From positions 160,001-224,000 of the forward strand of contig JAXRKP010000465.1 of assembly GCA_037039925.1 (NCBI GenBank): a stretch of DNA of 64,000 nt. The letters run 5' to 3'. Positions 12,201-29,546 of the stretch are shown piece after piece. A model generated the notes under the pieces. That model ran no database searches. It saw only the letters and a list, made by a program, of their open reading frames with translations, and was not told where the DNA came from. The number at the start of each line of letters is the position of its first letter. Within the stretch, counting starts at the first letter, position 1. Made by a program: the position numbers and the translations under genes. The stretch is from Doris montereyensis. Lineage: Eukaryota > Mollusca > Gastropoda > Nudibranchia > Dorididae.

Positions 12201-15200
12201 ACTATCTCTTTTCATTTCTATTTGGTTACTATCTCTTTCCTCATTTGGCTATCTCTTTCCTCATTTGGTTATTATCTCTTTCCTCATTTGGTTATTATCT
12301 CTTTCTTCATTTGGTTATTATCTCTTTCCTCATTTGGCTATTATCTCTTTCTTCATTTGGTTTATCTCTTTCCTCATTTGGCTATTATCTCTTTCCTCAT
12401 TTGGTTACTATCTCTTTCCTCATTTTATCTCTTTCCTTATCTCTTTCCTCATTTCTATTATCATTTGGTTATTATCTCTTTCCTCATTTGGTTATTATCT
12501 CTTTCTTCATTTGGTTATTATCTCTTTCCTCATTTGCTATTATCTCTTTCTTCATTTGGTTATTATCTCTTTCCTCATTTCTCATTTTATCTCTTTCTTC
12601 ATTTGGTTACTATCTCTTTCCTCATTTGGTTACTATCTCTTTCCTCGTTTAGTTACTATCTCTTTCCTCATTTGGTTACTATCTCTTTCTTCATTTGGTT
12701 ATTATCTCTTTCCTCATTTGGTTATTATCTCTTTCCTCATTTGGTTACTATCTCTTTCCTCATTTGGCTATCTCTTTCCTCATTTGGCTATCTATCTCTT
12801 TCCTCATTTCTATCTCTTTCTCATTTGGTTATTATCTCTTTCCTCATTTGGTTATTATCTCTTTCCTCATTTGGTTATTATCTCTTTCCTCATTTGGTTA
12901 TTATCTCTTTCCTCATTTGGTTATTATCATTTCTTTCTTTCTCATTTGGTTATTTTCTCTTTCCTCATTTGGTTATTATCTCTTTCCTCATTTGGTTATT
13001 ATCTCTTTCCTCATTTGGTTACTATCTCTTTCCTCATTTGGTTATCTCTTTCCTCATTTGGTTATTATCTCTTTCCTCATTTGGTTACTATCTCTTTCCT
13101 CATTTGGTTATCTCTTTCCTCGTTTGGTTATCTCTTTCCTCATTTTTATCTCTTTCCTCGTTTGGTTATTTTCTCTTTTCCTCATTTGGCTATTATCTCT
13201 TTCCTCATTTGGTTTATCTCTCTCGTTTTTATTTTCTCTTTCCTTTGGTTATTATCTCTTTTCATTTGGTTTATCTCTTTCCTCATTTGGTTATTTTCTC
13301 TTTCCTCATTTGGTTATTATCTCTTTCCTCATTTGGTTATTTGGTTATCTCTTTCTCATTTGGTTATTTTCTCTTTCCTCATTTCTATCTCTTTCATCAT
13401 TTGGTTATTTTCTCTTTCCTCATTTGGTTATTTTCTCTTTCCTCATTTGGTTATTATCTCTTTCCTCATTTGGTTACTATCTCTTTCTCTTTCTTTCTCA
13501 TTTGGTTACTATCTCTTTCCTCATTTTGGTTATTTTCTCTTTGTTACTATCTCTTTCCTCATTTGGTTATTTTCTCTTTCCTCATTTGAATCTCTTTATC
13601 ATTTGGTTATTTTCTCTTTTCATTTGTATATTTGGTTATTTTCTCTTTTCAGTTACTATCTCTTTCATCGTTATCTCTTTCCTCATTTGGTTATTTTCTC
13701 TTTCCTCACTTGGTTATTATCTCTTTCCTCATTTGGTTACTATCTCTTTCCTCATTTGTTATTTTCTCTTTCCTCATTTTGTTACTATACTTCTCTTTCC
13801 TCGTTTGGTTACTATCTCTTTGTTCTCTGAATACAGACTGTATTATTCGTTGTAGAATATCTTGTAATATTTCCCCGGGAATCTAGAGTTTCTTTCCTGT
13901 CAAGTTTTTGGCCGACTCGTGAAATTCTTCTGTGTTTTTTTAATTCTTTTGTCTTTCAATGTGTTGACATTCTATGTCTATGTATTGTTCTTTGGCCTTG
14001 GTGCACTCTTTATCTATGTGTTTGTCTGCTTGTTTGTATTCAATATTATTCTTTCCCAGCTTGCTTCGTCTCTCCATCATTTTTTATATTTCCTGTGTCA
14101 TCCATTTGTTTTTTTGCTACATGTTTTTTATGGGAACAATATCTTGAAATGGTTCTATTAGTAGTGTTAGGCATTCTGTTAAATCAGTCCAATATTTTTC
14201 AATATTTTCTAAGAGTGTTTTGTGGTCTACGGTATCGGAAGCCGCGCTCAGATCCAACAGTAGAAGTGCGACATTGTCATTGCATTGGATCTGGTTGATT
14301 ACGTCATTGTGGACACGGATGAACGCAGTTTCAGTACTGTGGCCTCGCCTGTATGCTTATTGAAAAAGGGGGCACAGGTTGTAGCTCATGGTGTCGTTGA
14401 TGAGTCTTCCACACAATGAGTTTCTCAATGATCTTTGAAATGAAATTCAAGTTCGAGACGGATCTGTAATTTTCATCATCTCGTTGTCAAGATTCTTCTT
14501 TTTTAAGAATAAGAGTAGAGTCACATGCGCTTCTTTGAAAACGGTGGGAAAATCCGCATTTTGGATTGAACAATTAGCGATGGAGGTTATGGCTGGTGCA
14601 ACCTCATTAATACAGGCTTTTAGAACCCACGTGGGAACCGCGTCCAATTTGCATGTTTGCTGCATTATTGACGAGTTCAATGATTTCCTCAACAGATGCG
14701 GGTAAAAAGTAGGAAAGTGGTGGTGGTGTTGTGATGAATTTCGTACCCACTAGTTTTAATGATGCCAGTGTCAGTCTTTTCGTCAAGATCCGATCAAATG
14801 GTGACAATTTTGTAAACGAAATATTTATTGAATATGTCAGCGAATTCCCCGTCATTTGCGTGTGATGGTAAGGAAGATGATCGGTGTTCGTGTTTCATGA
14901 GTCTATTTATGATGTTAAAAGTTCTTTGCTATTGCCCTTGTGCTCAGCGATGTTGTCTCTGGTATATGTACGTTTGCATTCATTTATCACTCCATTTGTT
15001 CCGTTTTTTGCTTTGATATAAATATATTATAGTTCTTTGTGAATGACGAGCTTAGATTTCCGCCAAGTTTCTTCGGCTGCTCTTCTCTTTCGTTTTGAGA
15101 TTAGTATTTCATCACAAAACCATTTGGTGTCCAGTCGCACTGTTACAATTTTTGTATTGAAGGAGGCATGTCTGTTAAGTATTTGGACCATCATTTTGTT

Positions 15201-16730
15201 AAATAGTGACATTTTTGTTTCAACTGTCCTGGCTTCCTCGAGGCTCTTAGTTACCTCTGATTTGACAATGTCACTTTTAAAACTTTCTATGTCCAATGAT
15301 TTTGTTGTCCTATACGAAATCGACTTTTGTTGATGCAGGGGCTTTTCAGTTTCAATTGAAATATTACGCTGTGATGGTCTGAGATATGGTTGTTTTCTAC
15401 ACATATATCTTGCAAGAGATTGTCATTGGAATGGCTCATAACAAGGTCAAGTGTGTTTGTGTTTTAATTTGCGTTGGTGATTTAACATGTTGGGTCAGCT
15501 TACATGCCTCGATGTTGTTTATGAAATTAAATGTATTTTTATTTGAATTATCATTGACATGGATGTTGAAATCTCCATGAATATATAAGGTTATTTGTTT
15601 TAGTAGAAATATCGATGGTGTGACCTTGAAATTCATTTATAAACTTGGTAATTGAGGCATTGTTTTCTTGGATGCTGGGGGGGGGTGTATATAAAAACGA
15701 ACTTGTAATAACAATTATTGGTCTTCATGTTACATTCAAGGACTTCAAATGTGGATGGTTGCATAGAGTTTTTATCAGTTCGATATCCAATGCCGTTTTA
15801 AAAACTACCATTAGTCCACCACCTTCTCTGCCATGGGGACGGTCCCGTTTAAAACAAAAGAGTAACCAGATGGTGACATATCATTCAAAATGCAATCAGT
15901 ATCATCTTGAAGCTAGGTTTCTGTTATGAGAAGTAAGTCTATGTCACAGTCCCAATGATGTATTCGTTCAGAAGTGTTGTTTTATTACGAACAGAGCGTG
16001 CATTTAACAGCACAGCCTTTAAAGGGCCTAAATCAGACACATTTGTGGTATTTGGTGTCGGTCTAATGAAAAGTAAATTGTTGGCATTGGAGTGCCGTTT
16101 TTGTTTTTTGAATCTAACAATCAAGGGAAAGTCAGAGCTGAAACTGAGGCAGCCTGTGGCGCTAACAATCAAGGGGAAAGTCAGAGCTGAAACTGAGGCA
16201 GCCTATGGCGCTAACAATCACAATGGACAGTCGAGAATGTCAGTAGACTACAGGCAGCTGAAATGAAATACATGCATCTCAGAAGAGTAGTTAGTTCTAA
16301 AGGGAAAACCTAAAAGAGACAAAAATCAGAAACACAACAATAACAGATCAAACCTAGGCAGCTGACATTAAAACTAAGATAGAAATAAATCAACTCAGAT
16401 CATTTTGAGAACGAATGAAAAGAGAATAGCTAAATTAGTACAATGCTTAAACCCAAGGTAAAAGTAACGTTCTCAGAAGGAAACAGAAAATGTAAGTAAG
16501 GACATGGTGACCTGGAGTAAGATCATAGGGCACCTTGCCCCATAGGTAGAAGGGGAACTCAAAGAAGAAAGAAAAAGCTATTACTATTACTACTTACCAG
16601 TGCAGTATAACCCTGATGCAATGTCTTGCCATGCTTCCATCAAATATTCCTTGTTATTGTGTTTAGGATCCGTTTTGTCATAAATGAAACTGTATTTGAA
16701 AACTGCATTGATGAGCTTTTCATCGTTCAT
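8541..16730 (-). CDS. MADF-BESS domain protein (two coding exons)
   Basis: Adf-1-like DNA-binding protein, expected to be nuclear and to act on transcription or chromatin; this role comes from the family. Exon 16598-16730 and exon 8541-9235 join in phase 1 to 275 residues. The MADF domain is at about residues 4-99: exon 1 gives NDEKLINAVFKYSFIYD and EAWQDIASGLY, and exon 2 continues with AKRKWTNFRDYFRRQL and ends with FQRMSFLIPFM. A Thr/Ser-rich linker with TKRKMEDY follows. The BESS motif is at about 230-267 (DEQFFKSCAPMLKLL, then FRIGVQQLLLTMI). No stop or frameshift is visible. The 7.36-kb intron holds LINE fragments and a 3-kb minisatellite. A non-coding 5' exon or an upstream start cannot be excluded, because the frame stays open for some codons before ATG 16730. 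Confidence 0.85.
9470..9546. repeat. Short inverted repeat
   Basis: AGGGGCGTTGTCATAG at the left pairs with TCGATACAACGCCCCT at the right, about 45 bp apart. It may be a small foldback element in the MADF-BESS intron. Confidence 0.5.
9547..10430. other. Intron DNA without recognised features
   Basis: A diverged direct repeat is visible: AGTATTTTATACTGAGGTTACGCAGGTAGGCA near 9890 and a similar block near 10217, each followed by ATTCCAACTTTTTAAT. Nothing else seen. Confidence 0.45.
10440..10750 (-). mobile_element. RTE-like LINE reverse-transcriptase fragment
   Basis: The minus strand reads GKMVGQDNISIETIYALG, then VKIINIIYENG, then EFRKSAFITLPKQ. This is the first conserved block of an RTE-type reverse transcriptase. 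After a frameshift the frame CDQHRTISVMNQTT follows (about 10445-10490). Its missing upstream linker is found at 13860-14165, on the other side of the 3-kb minisatellite. Confidence 0.75.
10822..10862 (-). mobile_element. SINE family A fragment
   Basis: Contains CTGTAAACAGCC directly joined to ATCCACAACTAAGGTGATCT. These blocks lie farther apart in complete copies, so this is a rearranged scrap at the left edge of the minisatellite. Confidence 0.55.
10880..13825. repeat. 3-kb minisatellite, about 23-bp unit
   Basis: About 130 copies of TATCTCTTTCCTCATTTGG followed by TTAT, CTAT or TAC, with 18- to 23-bp length variants. The left two thirds mix CCTCATTTGGC and CTTCATTTGG variants, while the right third is mostly the TTATTTTCTC variant. 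Three overlapping frames of up to 931 codons (Ser/Leu/Phe only) are artefacts. It lies in the MADF-BESS intron and splits a LINE. Confidence 0.97.
13860..14165 (-). mobile_element. RTE-like LINE, linker between endonuclease and RT
   Basis: The minus strand reads NKWMTQEIYKMMERRSKLG, then ADKHIDKECTKAKEQY, then IECQHIERQK and NLTGKK. This is the region between the endonuclease and RT in RTE-type LINEs. The RT start expected next is at 10440-10750, so the two pieces look like one element split by the minisatellite. Confidence 0.7.
14165..16175 (-). mobile_element. CR1/Jockey-like LINE ORF2 remnant
   Basis: Read on the minus strand from 16175 leftwards. The endonuclease has VLLNARSVRNKTTLLNEY, then DLLLITET, GRGGGLMVVFKTAL and GDFNIHV (15560-15580). 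The linker has ETWRKSKLVIHKEL. The RT has LDAVPTWVLKACINEVAP (14600-14660), NYRSVSNLNFISKIIEKL, YRRGHSTETAFIRVHND and LLLLDLSAASDTVDH (14225-14270). Multiple frameshifts and stops are present. The polymerase palm beyond DTVDH, including the YADD-type motif, is missing. Instead the sequence passes into the RTE-like fragment at about 14165. Confidence 0.85.
16114..16225. repeat. 48-bp tandem repeat, about 2.3 copies
   Basis: CTAACAATCAAGGG with GTCAGAGCTGAAACTGAGGC is repeated at 16114, 16162 and 16211 (partial). Confidence 0.85.
16226..16597. other. Intron DNA without recognised features
   Basis: Between the 48-bp repeat and MADF-BESS exon 1. No gene or repeat recognised. Confidence 0.4.
16598..16730 (-). 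CDS. MADF-BESS gene, coding exon 1
   Basis: Starts at ATG 16730 and codes for 44 residues plus one base. It ends CACTG followed by GTAAGTA, a near-perfect donor. It supplies the N-terminal half of the MADF domain, including the conserved Trp in EAWQDIA. Confidence 0.85.
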
Positions 16731-16916
16731 AATGAACAACAATATTGTGAAGAAGTAAGAAACACGATGTTTGAATTTGAAGAAATAATATAATGAAAGT
16801 AGCGAGGCTGATTCGGGCTAGATCTAGTAATGGTATGAACAACGTACGTTGTATGTCAGCAGGCAGTGCAGTGTCGAGACTGACGAATGCCGGGAACCAC
16901 AAGACAGAGCCATAAT

Positions 16917-16918
<2 letters not shown>

Positions 16919-16942
<24 letters not shown>
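16919..16942. repeat. (CA)n microsatellite
   Basis: About 12 CA dinucleotides. Confidence 0.95.
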
Positions 16943-16944
<2 letters not shown>

Positions 16945-16949
<5 letters not shown>

Positions 16950-17455
16950 ATTAATTATCAAAACTTGTAAACACTAAAGGAATACGTGGGTTTTTTTTTC
17001 TTTAACGTGTAGGTAAGGCTAATAGTTGAGATCCGAGTTTAAGAATGTACTTAATTTTATATTCGAAACTGAGTTCATTTTCAATGAGTTTTTAATTATA
17101 ATATTTCAGATTTCCTGCATGCCTCGCACTGTCACACGAAACACAGCGGATGTTGACTCATCCGACCGAACGAACGATGAAGTGGAACACGCGGCATTGG
17201 GAATGAGGAGAACGACACGCGGCGTTCAGAACGACACGTCTCCTGTCTGGGTCGTTTAGTCGTATTGGTTACGCTGCTTGAACACACCTCCCAATTATTA
17301 TTATTATTATTATACTAGGCCACGACACGCTAGGGCCTACCTTCTCACCCAAGCTGCTCTCCTGGTCACGTCTGGTGGATTCTACTCTAGCTGTGTTGAC
17401 ATTTAGTTTCATCGGTTAGTGAGGTGGACGCGTGGTCTATTCATACTGATTTCGC
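16945..17455. other. Unannotated DNA upstream of MADF-BESS
   Basis: A small plus-strand frame at 17119-17260, beginning MPRTVTRNTADVDSSD, follows a pyrimidine-poor TTTCAG. I do not recognise it and do not call it a gene. A short (ATT)n lies at 17289-17311. A promoter for the MADF-BESS gene could lie here, but no clear element is seen. Confidence 0.3.
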
Positions 17456-17459
17456 CTCC

Positions 17460-18055
17460 TACTTATCTACCAGGTAACCTCTTTTTCCTTTTCCCTCTCT
17501 ATTCCTCTTCCTCGTTTTTTTCCTCCTACACCCCTGCTCTTCTTCTTTCCCACCCTTCCAATCCTCCTTCTTTCCTCCTCCCCCTTGACCCCCCTCTTCC
17601 TCGCTTACCCTTCTCCTTCTCTCTTTACTCCCTTCTCCTCCTCTCACTTATCCTTACCTTCTCCTCTCCCTCTTCAACCCCTCATCCTCGTTTTCCCCCT
17701 TATCTCCCTCTTTCTTATCTTTTCCTTTTCGTGTCCTCCTCTAATCCCTCTTTCTTATCTTTTCCCTTCGTGTCCTCCTCCTTTACTAACTCTTTCTTAT
17801 GTTGTCCCCTTCCTGTCCTCCTCCTCTACTCACTCTTTCATATATTTCCCTTCGTGTTCTCCTCCTCTACTCAATCTTTCATATATTTTCTCTTCGTGTC
17901 TTCCTCCTCTACGCACTCTTTCATATCTTTTCCTTCGTATCCCCCTCCTCTACGCACTCTTTCTTATATTTTCCCTTCGCGTCCCCCTCCTCGTCACCCT
18001 CTTTCATATCTTTTCCCTTCGTGTCCTCCTCCTCTACCCCCCTCCTCCTCTCCCT

Positions 18056-18123
<68 letters not shown>

Positions 18124-18216
18124 CCTCCCTCCTCTCACTCTCTCTTTCTCTTCCTCCCTCTTTCCATTCTTCTCTTTCTCTTCTTTCCTCGCTCTCTCCC
18201 TCTCTCTCTCTCTCTC

Positions 18217-18287
<71 letters not shown>

Positions 18288-18361
18288 CTTTCTCACACTC
18301 TCTCTCTCCCCCTATTCCTGATTTTCTCTAGCTCTCCCCCTTCACCCCCTTCCCATCCCTC

Positions 18362-18453
<92 letters not shown>

Positions 18454-18460
18454 CACTCTC
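17460..18460. repeat. CT-rich block with minisatellite and CT/AT microsatellites
   Basis: At 17700-18030 there are about eight copies of a 39-bp unit containing CTTATCTTTTCCCTTCGTG and CCTCCTCCTCTAC. Then come (CT)n at 18060-18119, (TA)n at 18221-18285 and (CT)n at 18367-18447. Three overlapping open frames of up to 300 codons are artefacts of the pyrimidine bias. Confidence 0.93.
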
Positions 18461-18984
18461 CTTTCATCCATATCCATTCTTTTATATGATGCACTCTTAT
18501 ATATCAAGTCCACCCCGCTTACCTTCCATTACCCTTTACACAATGACATAGTGTACACCCCCCCTGGTACATGACACCCCCCCCCCCCCACACACACACC
18601 ATCCCCAGAATAAGTTGGCTTAGCCAGACAACCAAAATTGAAATTTGCGAGCAAACTTTTTCTCATCAACAATTGTACTTGACAAGACAGTCTGAAACTG
18701 CCACAATATGAATTTATTCTAATATTGTACATTTTATATTCTATGGGCCTGAGGAAGTGTAGGGTCGATGGGGGTTCTCTTTCTCTGAATCCGAAGACAC
18801 TTCGTTGGTAATTCGCGTTGAGTTTCCTATTTACAATGGAGAAACAGTAAAACTGTCGAAGTCAAGAATATATATCAAGTCTTGTAAATTTTCTTGAAGT
18901 TATTTATAGAGGAAATAAACTCTTCTTTCTGAGATTTTTTTAATTTCTCATGGTCAGAGATCACGAAAACAGCTCATCACATGC
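18461..18984. other. Unannotated DNA
   Basis: Nothing recognised; an 11-base C run lies near 18580. Confidence 0.4.
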
Positions 18985-19125
18985 TGCGGGTGGTTGGCGG
19001 GAGATGCTGGTAGGTCCTATTTCTTTCCTTTCTATCTTTCACTTATCTTTCATCTTGCTGTTTCCTCTTTATTCACCCTGAGATCATCGTAATTATTTGT
19101 GGACGGGGTACATTTCAATGCAAAA
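18985..19125 (+). repeat. Short interspersed repeat family C
   Basis: Hallmarks: GATGCTGGTAGGTCCTAT, CTTTCATCTTGCTGTTTCC, TTCACCCTGAGATCA and a 3' end resembling GGGTAAATTTCAATG. Copies or fragments occur at about 19138, 20355, 30262, 30505, 31005, 38395 (minus), 54935, 55385 and 58265. No clear tRNA-like head is seen. Confidence 0.8.
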
Positions 19126-19137
19126 AACGTCACATGT

Positions 19138-19305
19138 TATGCCTCTTGGAGGTGGGTGGCTGGAGGGTACTACTACTAGTAGTAGTAGCTTCTGCTTCTT
19201 TACTTCTCTCATGCATAATTTTTCTTTCATCTTGCTGTTTCCCTTCATTCACCATGAGATCATCGTGTATGGTGGATGTGGGTAAATTCCGTTCAAACAA
19301 ACAAG
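19138..19305 (+). repeat. Family C repeat, adjacent second copy
   Basis: Contains CATCTTGCTGTTTCCCTTCA, CACCATGAGATCATCGTG and GTGGGTAAATTCCGTTC, with an inserted (TAG)n-like stretch. It directly follows the copy at 18985 in the same orientation. Confidence 0.7.
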
Positions 19306-20095
19306 CCTTTTGGAGACCGAGAAGGGATACCGCTGCCCTCAGAAACGTCAAGCATGGACTCTCTCTCCCGACTTTGACCACCTCAGAGAATGAAGAAGGA
19401 AACACATAGATTGTAGTTATCGTACTTTGACACTGTCACTGACATAGTGACGAATCAGTACCTACAGAAAGGAATTAGGGCCCGACTAAAGAGGTATTAT
19501 TTGTCTCTTAATGTGACGAACGTTTACAGTTTTAAATTGCTAAGAATTCTCAAAAGATTCATTACCTAATGACATAGATCTAATAATTATCATAAATTTC
19601 AATTTAAAAAACAGGTTTACTTTAGAGCAAAACGGCGAACATTTGTATCATAGTTCATAAACTAGCCTTTTAAAGAAAATACAAATTTAAACCACTCTAG
19701 ATCTAGTTCAAAACCAGTAATTCGCTTACTTGTCACTTTGCTAGACAGCCAGTGATATAATAATATGCTACACGAAGGTATAATATTAGCTCTGTATCAA
19801 ATTTCAACTTTTGCTTCCGGTGAGGACGTTCGTCTCTTTAGGCTTTGTCTGTTTTTATGCTTTAAAATGTTTGCTCGTTCTTTGTTTATTCTCTAACCAA
19901 ATATAATTTGGTTTCTCTTCCTCTCTCAAGCTCACGCGCTATTTTCTTCATTCTACCCGCTAACTACGATATCAGTCTAACACTGACATTACAGCATAAA
20001 GCGTGGTGATGGGCAAGGGATGAGGGAAGCTGTGTAAATTTCAAGGAAGTAATTTTTATAGACTCTTTTCATTTCTCTATTTCAGTTCTTTATCT
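19306..20095. other. Unannotated DNA
   Basis: No gene or repeat recognised. Confidence 0.4.
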
Positions 20096-20099
20096 GTGA

Positions 20100-20352
<253 letters not shown>

Positions 20353-20354
20353 CG

Positions 20355-20570
20355 ATCTTCATGTGGTGTTCTCTCTTGCTATCGACCATGCTCGTTTCTT
20401 CCTCTTATTCATCGTGGTGGTTGGTGGATGCCGCTGGTATGTTCTACTTGTTTCATTTCACTCATTCATAATGTTATGTCTTTTCTCTTGCCGTTTCCTC
20501 TTTATTCCCACTGAAATGCGGCAGGTGGCAAACTGGGGAAATTCCAATGAAATAAAATAAACTCCTATTC
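20355..20570 (+). repeat. Family C repeat, diverged copy
   Basis: Shows TTCATTTCACTCATTCATAA, CTTGCCGTTTCCTCTTTATT and GGGGAAATTCCAATGAAATA. The GCTGGTATGTTC block corresponds to GCTGGTAGGTCC. Confidence 0.6.
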
Positions 20571-20834
20571 ACATCCCTCTCCCTCCCCCCGGCCCCCTGT
20601 CATATATCTTATGCATGCACGGTATAGCGGACGCTGCGGTAGGTTGTCCCATCTTTTCATTCCCTACTCCCACGTCTTTTCATATCCGAGATCTTGATCT
20701 TTCTATGCTGAACACAGAACCAACTCATCCATAAGTGTTGTAGGTAAACGAAGGATGGCAGGAACGGTTTGTCGGAGCTCAAGGCTGAAGAACTTTGGCT
20801 ACATCTAATGACATGAAGGTCCAGGAAGGATTAT

Positions 20835-21060
20835 TTTGGAGGGCAAAATGAGCGGGAGAAAGTAGAAAGATATAATAAAGAGGAAGCCATTCAGAAGGTG
20901 AGAGAAAGATATAATAAAGAAGAAGCCATTCAGAAGGTGAGGAAAGATATAATAGAGGAAGCATTCAGCTGAGAGTGAGAGAAATATATAATAAAGAGGA
21001 AGCCATTCAGAAGATTGAGAGAAAGATATAATAAAGAGTAAGCCATTCAGAAGGTGAATA
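20835..21060. repeat. About 39-bp tandem repeat, 5 copies
   Basis: Units contain GAAAGATATAATAAAGAGG and AAGCCATTCAGAAGGTGAG. The copies are imperfect. Confidence 0.9.
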
Positions 21061-21890
21061 CAATGTTATATGGGATAAAATCAATAAAAGAGATAGGAAG
21101 AATGCACAGGACAGAACCGATTATGTCAGTGGACAATGTTATATGGGATATCCAGTTGATGATGATGATGAATCGCCTATGATGGACATGATATAATCAA
21201 ACAAAGACACTAGTTTGTGTCTATTTGTAATCTGTCAGTCTGCCTGTCCATTTGTCTGTGTGTGTGTGTGTGTGTAGATGAAGAAAATATGAACCAATTG
21301 ACTTCAGCGTTTGGGAGTGTTTGATTGAAATGCTGCGGAAGGATCTCGGATGGAAGAAAAAGTTGCGTAATTTCATTTTAGTGTTACTTGAACGTGAGCG
21401 AACTCCAAGTCCGTGGTTGCATCTGTTTAGATTGGAAATTTCATCTTTCAGGGTAGTTTTGGGGCTAATATTGATATTAGTTGGGTGTTATTGTTTTTAT
21501 GTTTGTTGCGTGGATGGAATCCCTGACTTTTGTATCAGCAGCACCACCACCGCCATTTTAGTTATCTTTGGCGAATATGATCCTTTGATGTCACCGTCAT
21601 AAATGTCATAATATGTTGAGAAGAAAAGGTTGCTGGTGGTCGATTGTTTTGGTTTTGTTTTTTTTCTATGTTAAATCTAGGGATTAAAGAAATGGAAGAC
21701 TTTTCTTTATTATATTTCTTTTTTTTAAACGTTAGCTTTAGGTAACATTATTTTTGTTCTCTTGAATTTAGGTCTAAGCCTACTTATCAAAGCCACCTTA
21801 TCTATCAAGCTGTGTCCCCGCGTTCATGGCCTGCAACGAACAGGGCCGTCGTATTTGTCCCTGATGACCCGGTCTAAATATTATTACATG
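21061..21890. other. Unannotated DNA
   Basis: A plus-strand frame of 93 codons at 21321-21602 has no recognisable domain or splice context and is not called. A (GT)n of about 8 units lies near 21259. Confidence 0.35.
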
Positions 21891-21894
21891 TCGT

Positions 21895-22260
21895 TCAGGG
21901 CTATATCTACTTGATCTAGATCTATATGATTTCTATTCTTTATTCTGGTTCTAGATCTACCTTTCCAATTGATCTGTTCGATTTGTTTTTTTTTCTATGT
22001 TTAAGACATCATGAATAGAAACATGTTGCATGTCTCCCCGTCGCTAGCTACCACTACCATTGTGCATATTTTCTACATCTAACTAGCTCTAGATCTACAT
22101 CTAGAACATCTAGAAATAAATTCTAGATATCATTATCTAGAGTCTTGATTCTAGAAATCTAGAATCTAGATCTAGAAATCTAGAGCTAGATCTAGAGAAT
22201 CTAGTTCTAGATATTTAAATCTAGATCTAGGTCTAGAGCTAGATTTAGATAAGATAGATG
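21895..22260. repeat. CTAGATCTAGA palindrome cluster
   Basis: Very dense CTAGAT, AGATCT and TCTAGA hexamers, strongest at 22080-22250. Similar smaller clusters occur at 36100-36260, 55706-55725 and 57355-57485. Confidence 0.8.
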
Positions 22261-22844
22261 CTCCGCATTTCAACTATGATTCAATTTAATTCCAGTCGAT
22301 AATCAGACCGTTATACTGTTTAACTAAATAACAAGTACTTACCATGAAACAGGAGGTCCTGGAATTTCAGATGAAAAGAGGCACAAAATAAAAACAAAAA
22401 ATCGTACAGTAGAAATTTTGGAGCAAACGACAGGCGTAAGGCGTTTGCAATGGCGAATCGAGTGTGTAGACCTAGACTAGCATTAGCAACTGGCCTAGAT
22501 CTTGCTCAACCTACACAGTTAATCCTAGACCCCATATGCGTTCCCTCGCCAGGCCGGTGAACAGGCTTGATAGATAAGGTGGCTTATGTTAGGGTCCATA
22601 TTTTGAATAGACACCGTAATTACAAAAAGTTTGGGAAATGTGGGGTTGATTTATTTTGAGGGTCGAAAACGTTAGGCCCAACTGTTTGCAAACAATCAGA
22701 ACGGTCCTCAGTGCCAGGCCATCTCGTTATTAGACCTAGATCTAGGCATAATTTAAGTGGCATGCCACAACTGGTTGAATGCAAAGGTTACTGACAAAAT
22801 TCACCCAATAATGAATCTGTGAGAATCTTGCTCCCATCTTTCAA
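22261..22844. other. 5' flank of the ASB-like gene
   Basis: Upstream of the first coding exon; probably promoter or 5' UTR by position. No TATA box or other element can be assigned with confidence. Confidence 0.35.

Positions 22845-29546
<6,702 letters not shown>

Noticed and set aside
10844..13886. Overlapping frames of up to 931 codons (Ser, Leu, Phe, Tyr rich)
   Set aside because: They follow the minisatellite period in all three forward frames and contain no domain, codon bias or splice signal.
15027..15404. 125-codon minus-strand frame as a host gene
   Set aside because: It ends with the WRKSKLVIHKEL linker of the LINE between endonuclease and RT motifs on the same strand.
17026..17259. 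77-codon frame containing MPRTVTRNTADVDSSDRTN
   Set aside because: A possible acceptor precedes the inner ATG, but no family is recognised and no downstream exon could be linked. Left as unannotated.
17419..18331. 300-codon Pro/Ser/Leu frame
   Set aside because: Pyrimidine-rich low-complexity DNA; three overlapping frames are equally open.
21321..21602. 93-codon plus-strand frame
   Set aside because: No recognised domain, splice signals or neighbours that would support a gene.
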